Below, piece after piece: positions 37,919 through 47,227 of a DNA stretch of 64,000 nucleotides. Under the pieces are notes generated by a model. The model ran no database searches. It saw nothing but the letters and a program-made list of their open reading frames with translations, and was not told the origin of the DNA. The stretch covers positions 186,001 to 250,000 of the forward strand of contig JABTTV010000001.1 in assembly GCA_015075725.1 (NCBI GenBank), given 5' to 3'. Source of the DNA: Anaerolineales bacterium. GTDB lineage: Bacteria; Chloroflexota; Anaerolineae; Anaerolineales; Villigracilaceae. The translations under genes were made by a program, and so were the position numbers. Numbering within the stretch: the first letter of the stretch is position 1; each line of letters starts with the position of its first letter.

Positions 37919-39183
37919 AGTAATTTTTTCACCGCTTCAAGGGTTGGCTCGATCACGGGAGCGGATGTCACCGCCTGCAATGCCGCGCGGACGTCTTTCA
38001 AGCCACTGCCGGTGTTCATCACCACGACGGGATCGTCGCCTCCGACCACGCCCTGGCTTGTCGCCTTCACCAATCCGGCATATGCTGTCGCCCCAGCCGG
38101 TTCGGCAAAGACCCCCATCGTACCGAGTTCCGCGATGGCTTTGATGATCTCATCGTCCGGGACAGTGACGTACGTCCCATTCGTGTGTTGAGCAGCGCGT
38201 ACCGCGCGCACACCATCCCTCGGCAGGTCTACTGAAATGCTGTCGGCAAGCGTATTGGCGGAAACCGGTGTGATGGTCTCGGTCCCGGCTTTAAAGGCGT
38301 TGGCAATCGCCGCGGAACCTTCCGCCTGCACGCCGATGATGCGCGGCATGTTGGGAATCCATCCCAGCGCGAGCAGATCTTTAAATCCCTTATGGATGCC
38401 CGAGATGATGTTTCCATCACCCACCGAGACCAGGACAGTCAAAGGCGGGTGATTGTCCAAGGCGCTGTCTTTCTTGTGCCAGTCGCGATGGGCTGCGATC
38501 CACCATTCCCAGATCTCGAAGGCGGCGGTCTTTTTCCCTTCGAGGGTGAACGGGTTATAGCCGGTGTTGCGACAATACCAGCCAAACTCATTTGCGGCTT
38601 TTATCGTGAGATCAAAGGCATCGTCATAGGTCCCGTCCACGAGAATGACCTTTGCGCCAAAGACAAGCAATTGCGCCACCTTTGCTTGCGGAGCGTTCTT
38701 GGGAGCAAAAATGACCGCTTTCTGTCCCACCGCAGCCGCCATGCCTGCCAGGGCCGCGCCCGCGTTTCCCGTCGAAGCCGTGACGACAACCTCGGATTTG
38801 ATCTCCTGAGCGCGGGTCACAACCACAGCGCTTGCCCTATCCTTGAAGGATGCGGTTGGGTTACGAGATTCGTCCTTGAGCCAGAGATGTTTGAGGTGAA
38901 GTTTTTCAGCCAATCGCGGCAGGGCAAAGACCGGGGTCCAGCCGGAGGCGTGCAAGGGCGTGGAATCCCCTGCGGGTTCATTGACCGGCAGAAGGGGCAG
39001 GTACCTCCAAAGCGAGGCTTCCGTCCGGGAGGTGATATCTTCGGGCTGGAATTTTTTGCGGATGGATTCTGTGTCGAGAACGACATCCAGATTGCCGCCA
39101 TCCTTCGGGCAGGTATAGGTGACCTGGCCGGGAAGGTACTCGGCGCCACAGATCGAGCAGCGATAACCGTTGAATTTGCTCAT
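37915..39183 (-). CDS. thrC: Threonine synthase
   Basis: The 422-residue PLP enzyme converts O-phosphohomoserine to threonine. It has an N-terminal zinc-ribbon-like CSICGAEYLPGQVTYTCPKD (two Cys pairs), the PLP lysine in NPTASFKDRASAV near residue 117, the phosphate-binding VVTASTGNAGAALAGMAA, and the serine-glycine loop MNTGSGLKDV near the C-terminus. The overall layout matches class II bacterial and archaeal threonine synthases. It heads a three-gene operon and is divergent from the GGDEF gene. Confidence 0.93.
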   Translation of the reverse strand: MSKFNGYRCSICGAEYLPGQVTYTCPKDGGNLDVVLDTESIRKKFQPEDITSRTEASLWRYLPLLPVNEPAGDSTPLHASGWTPVFALPRLAEKLHLKHLWLKDESRNPTASFKDRASAVVVTRAQEIKSEVVVTASTGNAGAALAGMAAAVGQKAVIFAPKNAPQAKVAQLLVFGAKVILVDGTYDDAFDLTIKAANEFGWYCRNTGYNPFTLEGKKTAAFEIWEWWIAAHRDWHKKDSALDNHPPLTVLVSVGDGNIISGIHKGFKDLLALGWIPNMPRIIGVQAEGSAAIANAFKAGTETITPVSANTLADSISVDLPRDGVRAVRAAQHTNGTYVTVPDDEIIKAIAELGTMGVFAEPAGATAYAGLVKATSQGVVGGDDPVVVMNTGSGLKDVRAALQAVTSAPVIEPTLEAVKKLL

Positions 39184-39291
39184 GATATTCCTCTTTGTTG
39201 CGTTATTTTACCCGATGTGGGCGATGGGGACGCTTTCATATCGTTCGAGCCATCTTTGCGCGAATGTCGATTTCAATTTTGATAACCCGGG

Positions 39292-39319
39292 TTGAATTTC
39301 GAAGAAAAACCGCTATACT
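39292..39319 (+). promoter_or_regulatory. Sigma-70-type promoter for the GGDEF gene
   Basis: TTGAAT (39292-39297) and TATACT (39314-39319) are separated by 16 bases and lie about 30 bases before the ribosome site GGGAG and the ATG at 39351. Both boxes differ from consensus by one or two bases. Confidence 0.6.
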
Positions 39320-39350
39320 TTGTAAAGATGCATGTAATGGGAGTAAGCCA

Positions 39351-40472
39351 ATGACGACATTCACCTCTGATATATATCGCCTAGATCCCCTAACCGGGTG
39401 TCATAATTTCCTTAGCTTTATAGAAACCCTCGACCAATTATCGACACAAAAGGGGCGTCAGCCTTTTTCAATCCTGTATGTGGACCTGAACTATCTGGCT
39501 CTTCTGAACGAGCAAAAAGGACACGCCTATGGCGACACTGTCATTCATTGGGCGGGGATTGCCCTGCGCGAAGAATGCGCCTCACCCGTCTTCCGGACCG
39601 GCGGCGATGACTTTGCAGTGATTCTAACCGGAGGCACACATACAGAATACGAACGACAGCTCAACAGGTTGTTCAACCGCCTGAACCGCGAGGGCGAACA
39701 ACTTGGAATCCCTTCGCCGCCCGCCGGTATGGCGCTGATCCATTTCGACTCGGCCAGAGAGTTGACCCCAAACGATGTCATGTTCCATCTTTGGGAAGCC
39801 ATTCTGGATGTGAAAAGCAGCAAGGACAGAACGATCAATATCTTTTCGGCGGGAAATTTGATCAGAGCCACGGGGCAATTAAAAGAACAGAGCCAGGAAA
39901 AAGCCCGTCGTTCGGTAAGCGTCCTCCGGCACATCGCGAACCAGGCGATCTACCGCGTGATCCAGATGGGACAGGTTATCGATGTCTGGCAGAAGGCATC
40001 CTACCTTGATCCGATCTCCGGTCTGCCGAATATGCGCGCCGCCCTGTTAAAGATCGAACAACAACTCTCAGAGAAAACCCTTTTTTCCATCATGCTCATG
40101 GATGGTGACGGTCTGACCCGCTATAACAACATAAGTTATGCGGCGGGAGACGAAATGATCCAAAGAATCAGCGCGATCCTGAGCGAGAAATTACGACCCG
40201 GCGACTTCGTCGCCCGCTGGCGCACAGGGGATGAGTTCCTGGCGATCTTGCCCGGTACACCCATTGCGGCAGCCGAGGTTGTGGGTAATCGCGTCTGCGG
40301 GGCGATACGGGAGGCTTCGAAAACCTGGCAATACCCGACGAGCATCACCATTGGGATCGCTTCATATCCAATTCACGGAACGAGCGCCGATGCGCTGGTT
40401 GAGATTGCGGAAGGCGCTTTGAAAAAAGGGAAACAGACGGGCAAAGATAAGGTAATCCTTGCCGGGGGATGA
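39351..40472 (+). CDS. Tandem GGDEF-domain protein
   Basis: MTTFTSD is taken as the start because GGGAG lies seven bases upstream and a promoter is just before it; longer in-frame starts have neither. The 373-residue soluble protein holds two GGDEF domains. The first (about 15-165) begins DPLTGCHNFLSF and has RTGGDDF at its active loop. The second (about 215-370) begins LDPISGLPNMRAAL and has RWRTGDEFLAIL, where the first glycine of GGDEF is Thr. RPGD, just before it, could be a product-inhibition I-site. There is no sensor or membrane part. The second domain may or may not make cyclic di-GMP; the first more likely binds nucleotide. Confidence 0.85.
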   Translation: MTTFTSDIYRLDPLTGCHNFLSFIETLDQLSTQKGRQPFSILYVDLNYLALLNEQKGHAYGDTVIHWAGIALREECASPVFRTGGDDFAVILTGGTHTEYERQLNRLFNRLNREGEQLGIPSPPAGMALIHFDSARELTPNDVMFHLWEAILDVKSSKDRTINIFSAGNLIRATGQLKEQSQEKARRSVSVLRHIANQAIYRVIQMGQVIDVWQKASYLDPISGLPNMRAALLKIEQQLSEKTLFSIMLMDGDGLTRYNNISYAAGDEMIQRISAILSEKLRPGDFVARWRTGDEFLAILPGTPIAAAEVVGNRVCGAIREASKTWQYPTSITIGIASYPIHGTSADALVEIAEGALKKGKQTGKDKVILAGG

Positions 40473-40518
40473 AAGAACCATCCAACTTTCGTATTAATGG
40501 TCATTCCGCTTATACAAT

Positions 40519-43341
40519 TCACGAACTCGCCGCACTCTCGCGCATCCACAGTTCCCTTGCGATCATCTCCTGGTCTACGGGCAATTTATCCACACGGACT
40601 CCGACTGCGTTGTAAATCGCATTCGTGATCGCAGGCGTGGTGGGAATCGACGAGATCTCGCCGACGCCTTTTGCGCCGTAAGGTCCCGAGGCAATCGGGT
40701 GCTCGACGATGATGGATGTGATCTCCGGGGTAAGCATGATTCCCGGCATACGGTAGCGGGCTAAACGGTCAGTGACGACATTTCCGTTTTCCACAATGAA
40801 TTCTTCCGTGATGCAGTTGCCGAGTCCCATCATCACGCCGCCTTCGACCTGCCCCTGCAAGCCGAGCGGATTGATCGCCATGCCCACGTCATTCGCGGAG
40901 ATGACTTTCAAGACGCTCACTTCGCCGGTAAGTTTATTCACCTCCACTTCAGCGGCTTGAACGCCGAAGGAAAATGCAAAGTGCATATCTCCGCCCGTGC
41001 CGAGGGGTTGTGTTTTGGGCGCTTCGTATTCATAGCGCACGCGCGGATGCTGTCCCATTGCGGTCATTTCTTTATAGACCTCGGCATAGGTCATCGAGTG
41101 TCCGTTGACATGAACCACGCCCCCTTCAAAGCGAATCTTTTCAGGACGGATGTCGAATTTCTCCGCCATGGAAGCGGCGATCTCGTCACGCAGGGTTTTT
41201 GCCGCATAGCGCGAGGCGTTGCCTGTCACGAAGGTCTGGCGGGACGCGGTTGTGGGGCCGCCATTGGGAGTCAAATCCGTATCCATCACCAGCACGCGGA
41301 CTTGATCCGGCTCGACGCCCATTTCTTCGGCAACGGTCAGGCGCATGACGGTGACGAGTCCCTGTCCCAACTCGGCGGCTGAACTGCGGACCTGAAACGT
41401 TCCGTCTGCATAGAGTTCAACATCCGCGCCCGAAATATCGGGTGCACCTCCGCCCAAACCTGTGTTCTTATAAGCGGCGGCAAAACCCCAGGCGCGGACA
41501 ATGTCCGGATTGGAAGGGTCAACTTTCGGCGCGAATGGATGCGGGTCATGTTTTCGCATCTCGGCATCCACGCGATCGATGCATTCCATCAAGCCGACAG
41601 ACTCTTTCAATTCCTGCCCGGTATTGGTGATGCTCCCGACATGCAAGGCATTGATACGACGCAATTCAACCGGATCGATGTTCAAAGATTCAGCAAGTTT
41701 ATCCATCATGGACTCGACCGCAAAAGCGGATTGGGTCACACCGAAACCGCGGAACGCGCCTGAAGGCGGGTTGTTGGTGTACATGGCAAAACAATCCGCG
41801 CGGACGTGTTCGATATCGTACGGTCCTGCTGAATGAGTCGTGGCGCGAGTCATCACTTTTTCGCCAAGAGAGGCATACGCGCCGGTATCGCCGTACAGTT
41901 CCGTTTCGCAGGCGACGAGTCTTCCATCTTTCTTCGCGCCGATCTTGACTCGAATCTGCGTGGCGTGCCGTTTCGGATGGACAAGCAAACTTTCATGCCT
42001 GTCAAAGAGCAGCTTCACCGGACGTTTTGTTGCCGCCGCAAGCATGGCAACATGGATCTGCCCCATCACATCTTCCTTGCCGCCAAAACCGCCACCCATC
42101 AACTGACCGACAATCCTTACGCGTTCCTCTTCCCACCCCATCACCCGCGCGACCTGCGTGCGGTCTTGATATGGAATCTGCGAACCGACGTAAATTTCCA
42201 TGCGGCCGTCCGCGAGAGGCACGGCGATACTGCACTCCGGTTCGATGAAAGCGTGGTCGGTCGTTTGCGTATGGAATGTGTGTTCAAGGATCACATCCGC
42301 CGAGGCAAAGCCCTTCTCCATATCACCTTTACGGACTTTGATATGTTTCAACAGATTCCCCTTTTCATGGATCTGTGGAACATCCACCTGACGAGCCATG
42401 ACAGGATTCGTGATGACGGGCTGGAGGTCGAACTCCGCCTCGATCAACGCCGCGGCCTGTTCGGCGATCTCCTGGCTTTCTGCGGCCACGATGGCAAGTG
42501 CATCACCAACGTATCGCACACGTTCGCCGACTCCCACCATGACGGGCCAGTCGTAGATGACCAGTCCGTGATTCTTTTCGGCCGGGACGTCTTGCGCGGT
42601 TAAAACCGCCGCCACACCGGGCAGGGCTTTGGCTTTGGCGATATCGAGATTCTTCAAAAAGCCGTGCGGATTCATGGCGCGTTTTACCTTGGCATACAAC
42701 ATGCCGTCGAATTTCAGGTCGTCGGTGTAGATGGCTTCGCCGGTCACTTTTTCCACGGCTTCGGGACGCAGATGTTTATGCCCGACGGTCTTGTGCTCGT
42801 GAATCGAATCGGGGATATGAGCTGGCGGTTTTACGGGTTGGCCAGTCCGCAAAGATTCAGCAGCGGCAAGGATGGCACTTTCAATGGATGGATAACCCGC
42901 GCATCGGCAAAGCGTATCCTTCAATGCAAAGCGGATGTCTGCATTTGTTGGATTGGAGTTGCGCTTGAGCAGGGCATATGCCGTCATGATCTGCCCGGGA
43001 ATGCAGAATCCGCATTGGACAGCGCCGTGCTCTACGAAGGCTTCCTGCAAAGGATGCAACTGCCCCCCTCTCCTTTCAGGAGAAGGGCTGGGGCTGAGAT
43101 CCGCAAGCCCTTCGATGGTCACGATGGTTTTCCCACTCGCGCGCTCGGCGGGATAGACACAGGACATCATCGGCTCGCCGTCCACGAGGACAGTGCAGGC
43201 GCCGCATTCCGCTTCATTACAGCCGATCTTGGTGCCGGTCAGCCTCAGCCGCTCGCGCAGGAGCGTGGATAATGTCTCGCTGGGGACGGCATCTACAGTG
43301 TAGGATTTGCCATTAACAGTAAGGGAAAATTGATTGGTCAT
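40519..43341 (-). CDS. Xanthine dehydrogenase-family protein, fused [2Fe-2S] and molybdopterin subunits (XdhD-like)
   Basis: The 940-residue protein joins an iron-sulfur subunit to a catalytic subunit. Residues 1 to about 160 carry GCNEAECGACTVLVDGEP (plant-type [2Fe-2S]) and GAVQCGFCIPGQ with LCRCAGYPSI (second cluster). The molybdenum part starts near 190 (HLRPEAVEKVTGEAIYTDDL) and has QLMGGGFGGKED near 410, GAFRGFGVTQ near 535 and the catalytic Glu in GAKGVGEISSIPTTPA near the C-terminus. FAD comes from the gene upstream. Fusion of these two parts without FAD matches E. coli XdhD (956 residues) with partner YgfM. A purine hydroxylase role is inferred from adenine deaminase and importers nearby; other N-heterocycles or aldehydes remain possible. 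Confidence 0.88.
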   Translation of the reverse strand: MTNQFSLTVNGKSYTVDAVPSETLSTLLRERLRLTGTKIGCNEAECGACTVLVDGEPMMSCVYPAERASGKTIVTIEGLADLSPSPSPERRGGQLHPLQEAFVEHGAVQCGFCIPGQIMTAYALLKRNSNPTNADIRFALKDTLCRCAGYPSIESAILAAAESLRTGQPVKPPAHIPDSIHEHKTVGHKHLRPEAVEKVTGEAIYTDDLKFDGMLYAKVKRAMNPHGFLKNLDIAKAKALPGVAAVLTAQDVPAEKNHGLVIYDWPVMVGVGERVRYVGDALAIVAAESQEIAEQAAALIEAEFDLQPVITNPVMARQVDVPQIHEKGNLLKHIKVRKGDMEKGFASADVILEHTFHTQTTDHAFIEPECSIAVPLADGRMEIYVGSQIPYQDRTQVARVMGWEEERVRIVGQLMGGGFGGKEDVMGQIHVAMLAAATKRPVKLLFDRHESLLVHPKRHATQIRVKIGAKKDGRLVACETELYGDTGAYASLGEKVMTRATTHSAGPYDIEHVRADCFAMYTNNPPSGAFRGFGVTQSAFAVESMMDKLAESLNIDPVELRRINALHVGSITNTGQELKESVGLMECIDRVDAEMRKHDPHPFAPKVDPSNPDIVRAWGFAAAYKNTGLGGGAPDISGADVELYADGTFQVRSSAAELGQGLVTVMRLTVAEEMGVEPDQVRVLVMDTDLTPNGGPTTASRQTFVTGNASRYAAKTLRDEIAASMAEKFDIRPEKIRFEGGVVHVNGHSMTYAEVYKEMTAMGQHPRVRYEYEAPKTQPLGTGGDMHFAFSFGVQAAEVEVNKLTGEVSVLKVISANDVGMAINPLGLQGQVEGGVMMGLGNCITEEFIVENGNVVTDRLARYRMPGIMLTPEITSIIVEHPIASGPYGAKGVGEISSIPTTPAITNAIYNAVGVRVDKLPVDQEMIARELWMRESAASS

Positions 43342-43364
43342 TGTTTATATATCCTGTGTCGTTC

Positions 43365-43432
43365 TGTAGGTCAGGCTTTCAGCCTGACATTTTTGCACAT
43401 CCAGATATGGCGGGTTGAAAACCCGCCCTACG
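43365..43432. repeat. Twin-hairpin intergenic repeat
   Basis: Two perfect 8-base stem, 3-base loop hairpins stand in series: GTCAGGCT-TTC-AGCCTGAC (43370-43388 with flank) and GGCGGGTT-GAA-AACCCGCC (43409-43427). Outer flanks TGTAGG and CCTACG are themselves inverted, so the whole element is one large imperfect palindrome. The gap between the FAD and Mo subunit genes is only 96 bases, nearly all of it this element. Similar 'colouring' of intergenic gaps by such repeats is known in many genomes. Copy number cannot be judged here. Confidence 0.75.
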
Positions 43433-43437
43433 AATAA

Positions 43438-44307
43438 TTATGCTCTGCTCCACGCGGTGTAAAGTACATCCTTGAACAAGCCGCCGACGATGTGACGGCG
43501 GTATTCGGCGCTGGCGCGGCGGGCAGAGTCACGGAATTTGGCTTGGGCGAGCAGGGCATCCAATGTAAGATCGAATGTCTCTTCGGTAAGGGTTTTACCT
43601 TTTAAGAGACCCTCGGCCTCGTTGGCGCGGAAGGGAGTGGAACCGCCCGGACCAATCGCGATGCGGATGTCGCTAACGATATCGCCATCCCGTTCGAGCC
43701 AGACGGCGCAATTCAAAATGGGAAGGGCAACTCCCTGCGGACGCATGATACGTTTGAAACATGAAGCACTATGGGGAGTGGAAAGCGGCAGGTAGAAGCC
43801 AACGATTATTTCCTTTGTTTTGTCGATGGCGGATTTTCCGGGTCCGGCAAAAAGTGAAGTGAGGGGCATTCGCTTTGTGCCGGTAACGCTTGCAATTTCG
43901 GCTTTGGCGTTCAATGCTGTAAGCGCGATGGTCCCGTCTGCGGCGGGGAGGGCATGCGCGACATTTCCGCCCAGGGTGGCGGTATTGCGTACTTGCGGAC
44001 CGGCGATCAAGTTACAGGCTTCGACCAATGCCTGGGCGTGCGCCGCAGTCAGCGGGTCCAGTGCGACGCGATTGACCGGAACGGCGGCGCCGATAAAAAG
44101 CAAATCCCCTCTTACCTCGAGCGCAGACATCTCGGGAATGAAAGTAAGGTCGACTAAAGTATGAACGGGGGTGTGACGTCCCTGTTTCAGATCGAGCAAC
44201 AAATCCGTGCCGCCCGCAAGAGGCAACGCGGGACCGGCCGCCGATGCAAGCGCCTGGACTGCCTCCGTGACGGAGACAGGACGTTTGTATTCCTGCCAAA
44301 GGTTCAT
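43438..44307 (-). CDS. FAD-binding subunit of molybdenum hydroxylase (CoxM/YgfM-like)
   Basis: The 289-residue protein is the middle electron-transfer subunit of the xanthine dehydrogenase family. It has LPLAGGTDLLLDLKQG at about 31-46 and TATLGGNVAHALPAADG near 110, the two FAD pyrophosphate-binding loops, and a C-terminal domain (about 180-285) typical of CO-dehydrogenase flavoproteins. FAD would pass electrons from the iron-sulfur clusters of the next gene product to NAD or another acceptor. It lies 96 bases before the partner gene and 129 bases after an ABC ATPase gene. Confidence 0.9.
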   Translation of the reverse strand: MNLWQEYKRPVSVTEAVQALASAAGPALPLAGGTDLLLDLKQGRHTPVHTLVDLTFIPEMSALEVRGDLLFIGAAVPVNRVALDPLTAAHAQALVEACNLIAGPQVRNTATLGGNVAHALPAADGTIALTALNAKAEIASVTGTKRMPLTSLFAGPGKSAIDKTKEIIVGFYLPLSTPHSASCFKRIMRPQGVALPILNCAVWLERDGDIVSDIRIAIGPGGSTPFRANEAEGLLKGKTLTEETFDLTLDALLAQAKFRDSARRASAEYRRHIVGGLFKDVLYTAWSRA

Positions 44308-44436
44308 GGGTGGTGTCCTTTCAAAATGAACGGCGGCGCTTTTCGATGGGTTTGAACGCCCAACGCCGTGGGTCCTGCTGTGCGGGATCTTCGACTACCT
44401 TGCCACGACCACCGAACCAATGGATAAATTGTTTCG

Positions 44437-46008
44437 TTATTTTACAACAGAAGCACTCTCTTCAAGATGGACGCCCGCCATCAACAAGCCGAGTTTTTCG
44501 GGCGTGGCGTGTTCGCGCGGAACGATATCCATTACTCGTCCTTCGTATAACACTGCGATGCGGTCAGAGAGTGCGAGGATCTCATCGAGGTCTTCCGAGA
44601 TGAGCATGATGGCAACACCGTTGCGGCGTTGTTCGAGCAATTGTTCGCGGACGTATTCCGTTGCGCCAATGTCAAGTCCGCGTGTGGGCTGGGCGGCGAT
44701 AACGACGCGCGGCGCGCGGCTGATCTCGCGTGCCAACACCACTTTTTGGATGTTTCCGCCCGATAGATTCTTCGCGAGCGTGTCGCGTGAGGGTGTCTTG
44801 ACCTGAAATCTTTTTATCAATTCATCAGTATGACGGGAAATTTCGCCAAGATTGAGAAATCCCACGCGCGAGTAAGGTCGTTTTTCATGTTCGCGCAGGA
44901 CCATATTTTCGGCGACGGTGAATTCCCTGATCACGCCGTCGCGCATCCGCTCCTCCGGAATGTAGGATAGCATCCGGTCTGTGCGCGCGGCAGGAGGCAG
45001 ACCTGTAACATCCTGCCCTTCAAGAATAACCTGCCCGCTGGCGGCTTTCCGCAAACCGGCGATGACTTCGGCGAGCTCGCGTTGACCGTTGCCCGATACA
45101 CCCGCGATTCCCAAAATCTCGCCGGAGCAAACTTCCAGGGTGACGCCCCGCAAGCCGGGGGTGCCGCGGTCACTACTGCAGGAAATGTTATTGAGTTCGA
45201 GGCGCGCTTCGCCGCGATCGACAACGCCGCGGTCGGGAATTAACCCCACCTCGCGCCCGACCATCCAGTTGGCAAGGTCCTGTTTGGTGACTTCGGATGT
45301 TGGCCGCGTGCCGATCTTTCGTCCGTCGCGCAGCACGGTGACGCGGTTGCTGATCTCGACCACTTCGTGCAGTTTATGAGAAATGAAAATAAGTCCATGC
45401 CCGTCCTTCACCATTTGCCGCATGATGACGAACAACTCGTCCACTTCCTGCGGGGTGAGGACAGCCGTCGGCTCGTCGAGGATGAGCAACGCCGCGCCGC
45501 GATACAGGGCTTTGATGATCTCCACACGCTGCTGCTGCCCCACCGACAACTGCCAAATGTAGGCCTCCGGATCGATCTTCAAGCCGTATATCTTTGCCAA
45601 TTCAAGAATGCGTTTTGAAACCTGGTCGAGGTCGGTCATGAATCCGCGGGTGGATGGCAACCCGAGAGCGACATTTTCAGCAACCGTCAGCGTGGGTACA
45701 AGCATGAAATGCTGATGGATCATGCCGATGCCAAGTCCGATCGAATCGTTGGGGGATGCAATGCTGACAGGCTTGCCATTCAACAGGATTTCGCCTTCAT
45801 CCGGGTGATACAAGCCGTAGAGAATCTTCATCAACGTGCTTTTGCCCGCGCCGTTCTCACCAAGCAAGGCATGCACCTCACCGGATTTCACGTCGAAGTC
45901 AACATGGTCGCTGGCAAGCACACCAGGGAATCGTTTGGTGATTCCGCGCATTTCGAGGCTGTCGATGCGGGCTCGTCCTGATGGAAGCTTGTTCTCTCGG
46001 TCGGTCAT
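44437..46008 (-). CDS. ABC importer ATPase, tandem domains (BMP/nucleoside type), system 1
   Basis: The 523-residue protein contains two ABC domains. The first has LLGENGAGKSTLMKILYG near 53-70, signature LSVGQQQRVEIIKAL and Walker B LLILDEPTAV. The second has a degenerate Walker A (GVSGNGQRELAEVI) but a good signature LSGGNIQKVVLAREI. This asymmetric form, with two membrane genes and a BMP lipoprotein beside it, is typical of nucleoside importers such as NupA/BmpA or YufO. It is the last gene of the importer 1 block, followed at 129 bases by the FAD subunit gene. Confidence 0.92.
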   Translation of the reverse strand: MTDRENKLPSGRARIDSLEMRGITKRFPGVLASDHVDFDVKSGEVHALLGENGAGKSTLMKILYGLYHPDEGEILLNGKPVSIASPNDSIGLGIGMIHQHFMLVPTLTVAENVALGLPSTRGFMTDLDQVSKRILELAKIYGLKIDPEAYIWQLSVGQQQRVEIIKALYRGAALLILDEPTAVLTPQEVDELFVIMRQMVKDGHGLIFISHKLHEVVEISNRVTVLRDGRKIGTRPTSEVTKQDLANWMVGREVGLIPDRGVVDRGEARLELNNISCSSDRGTPGLRGVTLEVCSGEILGIAGVSGNGQRELAEVIAGLRKAASGQVILEGQDVTGLPPAARTDRMLSYIPEERMRDGVIREFTVAENMVLREHEKRPYSRVGFLNLGEISRHTDELIKRFQVKTPSRDTLAKNLSGGNIQKVVLAREISRAPRVVIAAQPTRGLDIGATEYVREQLLEQRRNGVAIMLISEDLDEILALSDRIAVLYEGRVMDIVPREHATPEKLGLLMAGVHLEESASVVK

Positions 46009-46075
46009 GGGAGCATCCTGTTCGGATGGCTTCGGGAGCCTTTCCAGACTCCCGAAGCCTGATCGTTATTGCAGT

Positions 46076-47140
46076 TTACGGAAGAGTGATCGTGATTGTT
46101 CCGTCGACGATTCCCTGGATGGTCTGTTCCGCCAGGGCTTTGGCATCGGCAGGAAGATCGTACTCGGGGTTGAATTCAATCACTTCGCCTCCATTCTCAA
46201 GATTGGCGGTGAAGGACTGGCCGCCCAACGTGCCTTCCTTGATCAAGGCGATCATTTCTTTGAGAGCCACTTCCCAGTGATAGACCTGGCTGGCGACCAC
46301 AATACCCGGCGCCAGGGAGGACTGATTGGACTGCGTCCCAAACCAGAGGGCTCCGGCTTCTTCGGCTTTGCCAATCGCACCCACGACCATCTGGGCGGTC
46401 CCGGTCAACGCATCGGCTCCAGCGGAGATGTGAGTCGTCGCGGCTTCAGAGGCAAGCGCAACGTCGGAGAACGAACCGATGTAGTTCACGTTCACCTGAA
46501 CGGTGGGATCGGTCGCAGCAACGCCAGCTTTGAACCCGTCCACATACAGTTTTGCATCACCGGTCTCGATGGGACCCACAACGCCGATCACCTTGGAGGT
46601 GCTCAATGTGGCCGCCATCACACCGTTGACATAACCGCCTTCGTGAGAGGCTGCTTCATAGGCAAAAATATTGGGCTGGTCGAACGTATCCAATGTGGTG
46701 CCCCAGGCAAAACTGGTTTCAGGGAAATCGGGGGCGATTTCCTGCAGAGAGGAACCATACTGCGAGCCGTGTGCGATCACAAGGTCGAAACCCTGCGAGG
46801 CATAGTCGCGGATCGCCGCAGCAGCATCATCCACCACGAACATACCTTCGGAATACACGACCTCGAACATTTCAGGTCCGCCCATTTCCTCTTGAATGCG
46901 CATGAGGGCATCGTACATGCTCTGGCTGAACGCCAGGTCATTGATCGCACTCGGCATTACGACCGCCACCCGGAAGGGTTCGGCAGGGACTTCTTCAGTT
47001 GCAGCTTCAGTGGGGGCTTCAGTCATTGCTTCCGTCGCGGCAGGTTCCTCCGCCGGTGTTTCTGCGGGAGCGCCGCACGCGCTCAAAACAAGCGAGAGCG
47101 CAACAAGTAGGGTCAAAAACCATGCTATTTTTTTCATCAT
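46076..47140 (-). CDS. BMP-family substrate-binding lipoprotein, system 1
   Basis: The 354-residue protein has a signal peptide ending in the lipobox LSAC (Cys22), a Thr/Glu/Ala/Pro-rich spacer (about 25-52), and the binding domain starting VAVVMPSAINDLAFSQSMYDA. GQSFTANLENGGEVIEF near 300 is a typical BMP C-terminal block. PnrA/BmpA proteins of this family bind purine nucleosides, usually with Phe and Asp side chains. AGGAGAAG directly before two tandem ATGs gives strong translation. It sits between the permease and ATPase genes. Confidence 0.92.
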   Translation of the reverse strand: MMKKIAWFLTLLVALSLVLSACGAPAETPAEEPAATEAMTEAPTEAATEEVPAEPFRVAVVMPSAINDLAFSQSMYDALMRIQEEMGGPEMFEVVYSEGMFVVDDAAAAIRDYASQGFDLVIAHGSQYGSSLQEIAPDFPETSFAWGTTLDTFDQPNIFAYEAASHEGGYVNGVMAATLSTSKVIGVVGPIETGDAKLYVDGFKAGVAATDPTVQVNVNYIGSFSDVALASEAATTHISAGADALTGTAQMVVGAIGKAEEAGALWFGTQSNQSSLAPGIVVASQVYHWEVALKEMIALIKEGTLGGQSFTANLENGGEVIEFNPEYDLPADAKALAEQTIQGIVDGTITITLP

Positions 47141-47227
47141 CTTCTCCTAGTAGATTTTGAATGGGATATTGGTACAACTCAAATCGGCTTTCTATTTCTT
47201 CTTTCTATTCTGCCTCCTAACCGGGAA

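Noticed and set aside
38392..39282. Plus-strand open frame of 296 codons
   Set aside because: It is antisense to threonine synthase, without motifs or a ribosome site.
45836..47110. Plus-strand open frame of 424 codons
   Set aside because: It is antisense to the BMP lipoprotein and the end of the ATPase gene, both with firm family motifs.
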